8,185 nucleotides of DNA, taken from positions 1 through 8,185 of the forward strand of contig CAMDCH010000114.1 in the NCBI GenBank assembly GCA_945889655.1. The letters are read 5' to 3'. Within the stretch, counting starts at the first letter, position 1. Every line of letters starts with the position of its first letter. The translations under genes and the position numbers were made by a program. A model generated the notes under the pieces. It was not told the origin of the DNA, did not search any database, and saw only the letters and a program-made list of their open reading frames with translations. Below, one piece after another: positions 1 to 5,655 of this stretch. The DNA is from SHZT01 sp945889655. GTDB taxonomy: Bacteria > Gemmatimonadota > Gemmatimonadetes > Gemmatimonadales > GWC2-71-9.

Positions 1-91
1 GGATTACTACCGGAGCAAGCTTTCCAATATACCGGGCCTGGGAGCCGTGGACGAAATCGCGACCCGGGTGCAGAAGGCGGTGGGGAAGTGA
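1..91 (+). CDS. adk: Adenylate kinase, C-terminal end (partial)
   Basis: The last 29 codons of a gene that enters from the left edge, read in the frame starting at base 2 and ending at TGA 89-91. The visible peptide begins DYYRSKLSNIPGLGAVDEI. This fits the C-terminus of bacterial adenylate kinases, where a 'DYY' near the start of the last helix is followed by a short strand with Gly and then 'V-x-x-I/V' in the final helix. Adenylate kinase interconverts ATP + AMP and 2 ADP in the cytoplasm. The next gene, map, starts at 88 and overlaps the stop by four bases (GTGA); adk-map is a very common order in bacterial secY-containing ribosomal clusters. The fragment is short, so the call leans on both the peptide and this context. 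The nucleotide-binding core lies outside the window. Confidence 0.75.
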   Translation, partial: DYYRSKLSNIPGLGAVDEIATRVQKAVGK

Positions 92-858
92 TCACGATCA
101 AGTCGGCGCGAGAAATCGAATCGATGGCGGAGGCAGGGCGCATCGTCGCCGAGACGCTTGCGCTCGTCGCGTCGCGCGCCGCGCCCGGCGTGAGCACGGG
201 CGAGCTGGACGAGCTCGCCGAGGAATTCATACGGAGCCACCCCGGCGCCCGCCCGTCGTTCAAGGGTCTCTACGATTTTCCCGCGTCGCTCTGCACCTCC
301 ATCAACTCCGAGATCGTGCACGGTATTCCCTCGCGTCGCCGCATCCTCAGGGATGGCGACATCGTGAGTGTGGATTGCGGTGTTTGCGTGGACGGTCTTC
401 ACGGTGATTCGGCGATCACCACCTCAGTCGGCGAAGCCGGCGAGGACGCCGAGCGTCTGATGCGTGTGACCCGCGAGGCGCTGGACGCGGGGGTGAAACA
501 GGCCGTGATCGGCAACCACGTGGGGGATATCGGGCATGCGGTCCAGAAGGTGGCGGAGGCGGCGGGTTTCAGCGTAGTGCGCGAGCTCGTGGGGCACGGC
601 ATCGGGACCAGCTTCCACGAGGAGCCGCAGGTGCCCAACTTCGGGAAGCCCAAGCGTGGTCCGCGCCTCGTAGAGGGCATGACCATCGCCATCGAGCCGA
701 TGGTGAACATGGGCCGCCCCGACATCAAGACGCTCGCGGACAGGTGGACCGTGGTGACGGTGGACGGCTCCCTGTCAGCCCACTTCGAACACACCGTGGC
801 GATCGAACCGGGCGGTCCCCGCATCCTCACGATGGTCCACGTGCCGGTGCAGGTCTAG
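88..858 (+). CDS. map: Type I methionine aminopeptidase
   Basis: Cytosolic metalloprotease of 256 residues that removes the initiator Met from new proteins when the second residue is small. It has the pita-bread fold of the M24A family and the usual length for a bacterial type Ia enzyme with no N-terminal extension. All expected active-site residues are present: His78 in 'EIVHGIP', metal ligands Asp96 and Asp107 in 'DIVSVDCG...HGDSAIT', His170 in 'GHGIG', His177 in 'SFHEEP', Glu203 in 'AIEPM' and Glu234 in 'HFEHTVAIE'. The start is GTG at 88, four bases before the end of adk, consistent with translational coupling; the protein then begins 'ITIKSAREIESM', as family members do. The infA-rpmJ-rpsM genes that often follow map do not follow here. 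Identification is close to certain. Confidence 0.97.
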   Translation: MITIKSAREIESMAEAGRIVAETLALVASRAAPGVSTGELDELAEEFIRSHPGARPSFKGLYDFPASLCTSINSEIVHGIPSRRRILRDGDIVSVDCGVCVDGLHGDSAITTSVGEAGEDAERLMRVTREALDAGVKQAVIGNHVGDIGHAVQKVAEAAGFSVVRELVGHGIGTSFHEEPQVPNFGKPKRGPRLVEGMTIAIEPMVNMGRPDIKTLADRWTVVTVDGSLSAHFEHTVAIEPGGPRILTMVHVPVQV

Positions 859-900
859 CGCTTCCTTCCGTATACCCACCCCCGACAGCAACTTCACGGG

Positions 901-1644
901 GTGAGGATCAAGCTCGTCACGATGGTGCTAATACTCCTGTCCGGAATCACCATTCCGGCTGGGGCCCAGACTATTCGCGGCACCGTCCTGGACTCGGCGA
1001 CGTCGCAGCCGCTCCCGCAGAGTACCATCGAATTGCTGGCTGATACCCAGGTGGTGGCCCGCGCGACCACTGATCGAAAAGGGAACTTCACGCTTCGCCG
1101 AGCGGCGCCAGGGACCTACCGCATCCGTGCGACGCTCATCGGGTACCGGCCGCGAGTGTTTCCCACGGTAAGCGTGGAGGGCAGTGGCGAGACGAAGGTC
1201 GAGCTGCGGCTGGCCGCCGTCCCGGTGGAGTTATCCGGGATCGAAGTGGAGGCCGCGGCAGCCCAGAAGACGTTCCTGACGAACCACGGGTTCTACCGGC
1301 GGAAGGAATCGGAGCGCGGGACGTTCCTGGATCCGGCCATAGTCGAGCGAAAGGCTACCAAGGCCAAATTGGCGACGGACATTCTCATCGGAATCCCCGG
1401 CGTCTCGATATATAAGAACGCGCCGCAGCTTCGTGGATGCAGAACGTTGCAGGAGAACGGTGACATTCCGGGGGCGGGGCGGATCTTCATTGATGGTGTG
1501 GAGGGTGGAGCCGACATGATGTGGTCACTTCAACCCAACGACATTCTCGCGATCGAGGTCTACATCGGCCCCTCCCAAATACCACTGCAATACGGCGGCA
1601 CCAATTCGACCTGCGGCGTGCTGCTGATCTGGACAAAGCACTGA
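901..1644 (+). CDS. Exported carboxypeptidase-regulatory-like / TonB-plug-like protein without barrel
   Basis: Protein of 247 residues. Residues 1-23 look like a Sec signal peptide: Arg2 and Lys4, then a hydrophobic stretch and an 'AGAQ' cleavage site. Residues about 24-105 match the carboxypeptidase-D regulatory-like beta-sandwich ('IRGTVLDSATSQPLPQSTIEL', 'TTDRKGNFTLRRAAPGTYRIRA', 'LIGYRP'). Residues about 155-247 resemble a TonB-receptor plug: 'LATDILIGIPGV', 'RIFIDGVEGG', 'ILAIEVYIGPSQIP', ending 'CGVLLIWTKH'. No outer-membrane barrel follows, so it cannot be a complete TonB-dependent transporter. Cys180 and Cys238 could form a disulfide after export. I infer a periplasmic or surface accessory protein; the role is unknown. 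Start GTG 901 is chosen because it gives the basic n-region; ATG 922 would lose it. No clear Shine-Dalgarno precedes either. Its stop directly abuts the stop of the convergent gene. Confidence 0.8.
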   Translation: MRIKLVTMVLILLSGITIPAGAQTIRGTVLDSATSQPLPQSTIELLADTQVVARATTDRKGNFTLRRAAPGTYRIRATLIGYRPRVFPTVSVEGSGETKVELRLAAVPVELSGIEVEAAAAQKTFLTNHGFYRRKESERGTFLDPAIVERKATKAKLATDILIGIPGVSIYKNAPQLRGCRTLQENGDIPGAGRIFIDGVEGGADMMWSLQPNDILAIEVYIGPSQIPLQYGGTNSTCGVLLIWTKH

Positions 1645-3165
1645 CTATTGGTGGGTGATTCGCGGGAGCGCGGCCTCATGCGCCGCACCCGCCGCTGATT
1701 CCGCCTGTTGCAGATAGTCACGGGTTTCCGCCATCACCTTCGTTCCCATCTCCGGCTGTGACAGCCCTGCCACGTTGATACCCACGTTATAGGCCGCGCC
1801 GCGCGCAGCGGCGAGCGCGAGCGCCGCCGCGACCGCCGCATCACTGACCGTGTTCTTGTTTCCCGCCTGCGCTGCTCGGCGGGCGAGCCCAGCAACTTCT
1901 GCGGCAGCCCGGCAAACCCCGCACGGAACGACCGCCGCCCCCAGCAGCGCGGCATCGATGGCCGCGACGCGGGCTGCCTTCTCCGGTTCCGTGTTCTTCG
2001 GAAGCTTGTAGGCCGCGCTGACGCGGTCGAACGCAGCCGCGTCCACGTCTACCAGCCGCCGCAGCTCGGCGCGGAGCGCGTCCGCCCGCCCCGTGAGCTC
2101 GCGGAATTCCGCATCCACGTGGGCGTAGGCCTTCTTCCCGGCAGTCAGGCGTCCGACCATGGCCACCAGCGCCCCCGCCAGCGCGCCCGCGTGCGCGGCA
2201 GCGCTGCCGCCGCCCGGGGTGGGGTTCACGGAAGCAAGCTGGTCGATCCACGAATCCATCGTGGGACCGAGGCTGGCGCGCACCTTGGTCTCGAGGAGAT
2301 GAGCTTCGGGCGCGTCCTGAAGCCTGATGGCGGCGGCGCCGGCGCTGAGGATCGCGCGCTCCGGTATCAGGCCGATGATCTCGCTGCGCGCGATCTCGAT
2401 GCCGCGCGCGGCCGCCTCGGCGCGAACCACCTCGTAGACCTTGATCGGTGGCGTGACGTCGATATCGAGCAAGTTCATGGACACCTGCGCGAGCCCATCC
2501 ACGAAAAAGCCCTTGGCCTGTACCCCGGGCAGGCCGCCGCTCGAGGTGCGGATTTTCTTCGAGATGTCGAGCGCGACCGCCACGTCAGGCGTCTGCAAGT
2601 AGATGTTGTACGCCACGAGGAACGGGCGAGCGCCCACGGCCGTGGCGCCCGCCGTGGGGTGAATCCGCCGCGGACCGAAGTCCGGGTCCTTCTCGGGGTC
2701 GAGTCCGATGGCCTCGCGGAGTCCCTCGAACTCCCCCTTTCGCACATCGGGGAGTCGCTCGCGCGCAGGCCGCGAGGCCGCACGGGCGTAGAGGTACACC
2801 GGGATGTCGAGCTCCCGCCCGATCCGCTCCCCGAGCTTCCTGGCGAGCGCGACGCAGTCATCCATCGAGACCCCTTCGACCGGGATGAAGGGGATCACGT
2901 CGGTGGCGCCCATGCGCGGGTGCTCGCCCTTGTGCCGCGTCAGGTCGATCACTTCCCGCGCGACCCGCGCCGACTGGAAAGCCGCCTCGACGACGGCGTC
3001 GGGGGCGCCAACGAACGTGAAGACTGACCGGTGGTGTGCCGTGTCGGACTGGATGTCCAGCAGCGTCACCCCGGGAACGCCCACGATCGCCGCCTCGATC
3101 CGGCCGAGTACGGCAGGATCGCGGCCTTCGCTGAAGTTGGGTACGCACTCGATCAGTGGGGCCAT
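1645..3165 (-). CDS. ftcD: Bifunctional glutamate formimidoyltransferase / formimidoyl-THF cyclodeaminase
   Basis: Protein of 506 residues from ATG 3165. It moves the formimino group of N-formimino-L-glutamate (a histidine breakdown product) to tetrahydrofolate, then deaminates it to 5,10-methenyl-THF and ammonia. Residues 1-~300 are the two-part formimidoyltransferase ('LIECVPNFSEGRD' at the N-terminus; 'HKGEHPRMGATDVIPF' with His82, which falls at the number I recall for the catalytic His of pig FTCD). Residues ~303-500 are the all-helical cyclodeaminase ('NPTPGGGSAAA' at ~314-324, 'DVDAAAFDRV' at ~373, 'GNKNTVSDAAVA' at ~435). The fused layout is that of animal FTCD; many bacteria have separate proteins. 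An upstream in-frame GTG at 3174 would add three residues, but ATG 3165 fits the family N-terminus and lies two bases after the preceding gene's TAG. No hut genes are in view. Confidence 0.95.
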   Translation of the reverse strand: MAPLIECVPNFSEGRDPAVLGRIEAAIVGVPGVTLLDIQSDTAHHRSVFTFVGAPDAVVEAAFQSARVAREVIDLTRHKGEHPRMGATDVIPFIPVEGVSMDDCVALARKLGERIGRELDIPVYLYARAASRPARERLPDVRKGEFEGLREAIGLDPEKDPDFGPRRIHPTAGATAVGARPFLVAYNIYLQTPDVAVALDISKKIRTSSGGLPGVQAKGFFVDGLAQVSMNLLDIDVTPPIKVYEVVRAEAAARGIEIARSEIIGLIPERAILSAGAAAIRLQDAPEAHLLETKVRASLGPTMDSWIDQLASVNPTPGGGSAAAHAGALAGALVAMVGRLTAGKKAYAHVDAEFRELTGRADALRAELRRLVDVDAAAFDRVSAAYKLPKNTEPEKAARVAAIDAALLGAAVVPCGVCRAAAEVAGLARRAAQAGNKNTVSDAAVAAALALAAARGAAYNVGINVAGLSQPEMGTKVMAETRDYLQQAESAAGAAHEAALPRITHQ

Positions 3166-3167
3166 CG

Positions 3168-3956
3168 CTAGCACTCGTTGACGAGTCGAAGGAGCCAGGG
3201 CTGGATCACCGGATTTCCGGCGACGATGGATCCGTGTTTCACGATGTTGGGAGAACCCTGGAGATCAGTCACTATGCCACCTGCCTCCCGGATGATCAGC
3301 GTGCCGGCCGCCATATCCCACGGCGCGAGCGAGAGCTCCCAGAACCCCTCGAACCGTCCCAGGGCGACGTCCACCAGGTCGAGCGAGGCCGCGCCTGCGC
3401 GCCGGATGCCGCTCACGGCCTTCGTGACCGCCGCGAACTGCCGCAGGTACCTGGGCATTTCGTGGGGCGTCCGGAACGGAAACCCGGTCCCGATCAGCGA
3501 AGTATCAGGGTCCCCGTTGGGAGACACGTGGAGGCGCTGTTCACCGCACCAGGCCCCCGCGCCGGCGGCAGCGTGATACACGCAGTCGCGGGTAACGTCG
3601 GCGATCACGCCCACGGCCAGCTCACCATCCACCAGCGCACCGATGCTGACCGCGTACTGCGGGTAGGCGTGGAGGTAGTTGGTGGTACCGTCCAGCGGGT
3701 CCACTACCCATACGAGGCCTCCCTCGGCGATCTCGGGGCTCAACTCCTCGCCCACGACCACCGAGTCTGGCACTTCCGCCAGCAGGGCGTCGGCGATCCG
3801 GCGCTCCGCCTCGCGGTCGACCGCCGAGACGAAGTCGTGCTGAGCCTTTCGGCCCCAGTCTCCCGGGTTCGCCGGGCGGGGAGCCTCCCGGATGAAGGCG
3901 GCGCCACGCTCGGCTGCGGCAATGGCAACATGCACTAAGTCCTGATTTTTCCGCAC
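3168..3956 (-). CDS. Inositol-monophosphatase-family phosphatase
   Basis: Cytosolic Mg2+-dependent phosphatase of about 262 residues, the usual family length. Signature residues are present: Lys37 and Asp41 ('KAQHDFVSAVD'), Glu70 ('VGEEL'), Asp86 and Asp89 ('VDPLDGTTNY') and the second motif with Asp214 ('APWDMAAGTL'), which together bind the metals. Family members hydrolyse myo-inositol 1-phosphate, fructose-1,6-bisphosphate, 3'-phosphoadenosine phosphate or histidinol phosphate; motifs alone do not decide the substrate. It is the first gene of a minus-strand pair: its TAG lies two bases before the ATG of the formimidoyltransferase-cyclodeaminase gene, so the two are probably co-transcribed. 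The start given is GTG 3956, with a weak AAAGGG upstream; GTG 3935, preceded by AGGA at four bases, is an alternative that removes seven residues. The promoter must lie in or beyond the 37-bp gap to trpS. Confidence 0.93.
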   Translation of the reverse strand: MRKNQDLVHVAIAAAERGAAFIREAPRPANPGDWGRKAQHDFVSAVDREAERRIADALLAEVPDSVVVGEELSPEIAEGGLVWVVDPLDGTTNYLHAYPQYAVSIGALVDGELAVGVIADVTRDCVYHAAAGAGAWCGEQRLHVSPNGDPDTSLIGTGFPFRTPHEMPRYLRQFAAVTKAVSGIRRAGAASLDLVDVALGRFEGFWELSLAPWDMAAGTLIIREAGGIVTDLQGSPNIVKHGSIVAGNPVIQPWLLRLVNEC

Positions 3957-3957
3957 C

Positions 3958-3993
3958 TTGCGGCCCTTTCTGAGGTCTCATACACTTGAGACC
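3958..3993 (+). promoter_or_regulatory. Putative trpS promoter giving a leaderless mRNA
   Basis: TTGCGG at 3958-3963 (3 of 6 with TTGACA) and TACACT at 3981-3986 (4 of 6 with TATAAT) are separated by exactly 17 bases. Transcription would begin about seven bases after the -10, at or beside the A of ATG 3994. No Shine-Dalgarno lies at a usable distance from that ATG, which agrees with a leaderless message. This is inference from a weak consensus match; promoter rules for this phylum are not something I can check here. Confidence 0.35.
3974..3993. repeat. Perfect 7-bp inverted repeat in the divergent intergenic region
   Basis: GGTCTCA (3974-3980) and TGAGACC (3987-3993) are perfect reverse complements with a 6-base spacer, TACACT. 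The right arm ends on the base before the trpS ATG and the spacer coincides with the putative trpS -10 element. The geometry fits a dimeric repressor's operator over the promoter, shared by both divergent genes. If transcribed from upstream it would also be a short hairpin against the start codon. With 7-bp arms, chance is possible. Confidence 0.45.
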
Positions 3994-4983
3994 ATGACCC
4001 GCATCTTTTCCGGGATTCAGCCTTCCGGCGAGCTCCACATCGGCAACTACCTGGGGGCCGTCCAGAATTGGGTGCAGCTCCAGGAGAAGCACGAGTCCTT
4101 CATTTGCATAGTGGACTATCACGCGATAACCCAGGATTACGATCCCAAGGGTCTCGAGCGCCGGACGCTCGAGATGGCCGTTGGATTGCTCGCCGCCGGC
4201 ATCGATCCTGAGCGGTCCATCCTGTTCGTCCAGTCCCACGTATCCGAGCACACCGAGCTGGCCTGGCTCTTCAATACCATCACGCCGCTCGGCGAGCTCG
4301 AACGGATGACCCAATTTAAGGACAAGTCTCAGCACCAGGAAAGCATTCTCGCAGGCCTGTTGAACTATCCCGTGCTCCAGGCGGCGGACGTGATGCTGTA
4401 CCGCGCGGACACCGTCCCCGTGGGCGAGGACCAGATCCAGCACGTGGAGCTGATGCGGGAGATCGCGCGGAAGTTCAACGCCAGGTTCGGCGAGTATTTC
4501 CCGGAGCCGCAGGCCCTCGTCGGGAAGGCGCGCCGCATCATTGGCCTCGACGGCCAGGCGAAGATGTCCAAGAGCCTTGGCAACACCATCGGGCTGCTGG
4601 ACGAGCCCGCGCGCATCTGGGAGCTGCTCCGCCCGGCCAAGACCGACCCGGCGCGAGTCACCAGGACCGATCCGGGTGATCCGGACAAGTGCAATGTCTT
4701 TACGCTACACAAGTACTTCTCGCCCCCAGGCACGGTCGACGAGGTGGCTATGAAGTGCCGGACGGCGGGCTGGGGCTGCATCGACTGCAAGAAAGTTCTT
4801 TCGGAAAACATCGCCGCCACGTTTGCGCCTATGCGCGAACGGGCGAAAGAGCTCAAGGCCGAACCCTCGCGTCTTCGCGAAATCCTGCGTCACGGCGCCG
4901 ATCGCGCGCGCGCGGTAGCGCGGACCACGATCCGCGAGGTCCGCGAGCGCATGGGCTTTCTTTCTCCAGCGGTGAGCGACTGA
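3994..4983 (+). CDS. trpS: Tryptophanyl-tRNA synthetase, with Fe-S-type cysteine motif
   Basis: Class Ic aminoacyl-tRNA synthetase of 329 residues that charges tRNA-Trp in the cytoplasm. The N-terminus 'RIFSGIQPSGELHIGNYLGA' carries the HIGH-type signature (HIGN, residues 15-18) and 'AKMSKSLGN' the KMSKS loop (190-194). Start ATG 3994 is chosen because it puts the family N-terminus at residue 3; a TTG at 3958 in the same frame would add 12 unrelated residues. Cys233, Cys255, Cys262 and Cys265 form C-x21-C-x6-C-x2-C in the anticodon-binding C-terminal half. This is nearly the C-x22-C-x6-C-x2-C that, as I recall, binds a [4Fe-4S] cluster in Thermotoga maritima TrpRS, so a cluster near the anticodon site is inferred. 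Its TGA overlaps the following ATG by one base (TGATG). Confidence 0.97.
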   Translation: MTRIFSGIQPSGELHIGNYLGAVQNWVQLQEKHESFICIVDYHAITQDYDPKGLERRTLEMAVGLLAAGIDPERSILFVQSHVSEHTELAWLFNTITPLGELERMTQFKDKSQHQESILAGLLNYPVLQAADVMLYRADTVPVGEDQIQHVELMREIARKFNARFGEYFPEPQALVGKARRIIGLDGQAKMSKSLGNTIGLLDEPARIWELLRPAKTDPARVTRTDPGDPDKCNVFTLHKYFSPPGTVDEVAMKCRTAGWGCIDCKKVLSENIAATFAPMRERAKELKAEPSRLREILRHGADRARAVARTTIREVRERMGFLSPAVSD

Positions 4984-5651
4984 TGCCCGGCTGGGCGGAC
5001 ATCGTACGCAACCTGCATCTCGAGGAGCTGTCCGGCCTCGCGATGGCCGTGCTCCTCGGCGGGGCGATCGGCGTGGAGCGCGAGCTGAAGGGGAAGGCGG
5101 CCGGACTCCGCACCAACATCCTGATCTGCTTGGGGGCGACGCTCTTCACGCAGCTTTCGATGGTCATGGCGGGCAGCTCAGCGGACACGAGTCGCGTTGC
5201 CGGGCAAATCGTGACCGGTGTCGGCTTCCTTGGCGCGGGAACCATCCTGCATGGCAAGGGCAACGTCACAGGTCTCACGAGCGCGGCCACGATCTGGCTG
5301 GTGGCAGCCATCGGCACGGCCGTTGGTGCGAAAGAGGTCTATCTCGCTGGTGGCGCGACTCTCATCGTGATCGGGGTGCTGCGGGTCATGGGCTGGGTGG
5401 AACAGCAGATCAAGCTGCGTGCCGAGGCCACCCGGGTCACCGTCCAGGTGGAAGCTGACCCGAAGCGCGTGGAAGAGGTCGAGCGGCTGTTGCGGGCTGC
5501 GGGCGTGGACATCGAGGATCTTCGCACTGAGCTGGTCGGCGACAAGATCGTCATCGGCGTCACCCTCCGCGGGACCAAGGGCGCGCAGGACAAGGCCAAG
5601 CTCTCCCTGCTGCGCGCTTCCGGCGCCTACTCGCTATCCATCGAGGACTGA
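4983..5651 (+). CDS. MgtC/SapB-family inner-membrane protein with C-terminal ACT-like domain
   Basis: Protein of 222 residues. Residues ~15-137 are the hydrophobic MgtC domain with about four or five membrane segments and its conserved patches: 'GAIGVERELKGKAAGLRT' (28-44), 'AGQIVTGVGFLGAGTI' (73-88) and 'GLTSAATIWLVAAIG' (97-111). Residues ~149-222 form a soluble beta-alpha-beta tail of ACT-like type ('RVTVQVEADPKRVEEVERLL', then 'DKIVIGVTLRG'), as in full-length MgtC proteins. MgtC of Salmonella supports growth at low Mg2+ and inhibits the F-type ATP synthase; the role of environmental homologues is less clear, so only the family is assigned. The ATG at 4983 overlaps the trpS stop and has GGTGAG (4971-4976) six bases before it. 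The reading frame stays open upstream inside trpS, but that part is a shadow of trpS. Confidence 0.92.
   Translation: MPGWADIVRNLHLEELSGLAMAVLLGGAIGVERELKGKAAGLRTNILICLGATLFTQLSMVMAGSSADTSRVAGQIVTGVGFLGAGTILHGKGNVTGLTSAATIWLVAAIGTAVGAKEVYLAGGATLIVIGVLRVMGWVEQQIKLRAEATRVTVQVEADPKRVEEVERLLRAAGVDIEDLRTELVGDKIVIGVTLRGTKGAQDKAKLSLLRASGAYSLSIED
5643..5647 (+). promoter_or_regulatory. Ribosome binding site supporting a CTG start
   Basis: GAGGA lies inside the last codons of the MgtC-family gene, eight bases before CTG 5656. It is the only good Shine-Dalgarno near the expected N-terminus of the dehydrogenase and is the main reason for choosing that CTG as its start. Confidence 0.45.
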
Positions 5652-5655
5652 CGCG

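Noticed and set aside
848..876. TATACC at 871-876 as a -10 element for the secreted-protein gene.
   Set aside because: Nothing resembling a -35 element lies at 16-18 bases upstream, so a promoter here is not supported.
877..903. Inverted repeat CACCCC/GGGGTG around the gap before the secreted-protein gene, considered as a terminator or start-codon hairpin.
   Set aside because: The stem is only six pairs, the loop is 14 bases and no T-run follows. G/C-runs of this kind arise easily by chance here.
1640..1700. Bidirectional terminator between the convergent genes.
   Set aside because: The stops abut (TGA 1642-1644, then the minus-strand TAG 1645-1647). The only nearby stem, GCGGC/GCCGC, is short, inside coding sequence and without a T-run.
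2119..3027. Long plus-strand open frame opposite the formimidoyltransferase-cyclodeaminase gene (302 codons).
   Set aside because: The predicted protein is Arg/Gly/Ala-rich with no recognisable motif, while the minus strand encodes a complete conserved enzyme. Open antisense frames are expected in high-GC DNA.
3156..3938. Plus-strand open frame of 260 codons opposite the phosphatase gene.
   Set aside because: It mirrors the phosphatase gene, has no domain pattern, and the opposite strand carries all catalytic motifs.
3977..4006. Minus-strand promoter for the phosphatase pair (TATGAG as -10).
   Set aside because: The -10 match is 4 of 6 but no -35-like sequence lies at the right distance. 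A promoter must exist nearby, but I cannot place it.
4689..4982. Upstream extension of the MgtC-family frame into trpS.
   Set aside because: The extension is an out-of-frame reading of trpS. ATG 4983 has a good ribosome binding site and gives the family N-terminus.
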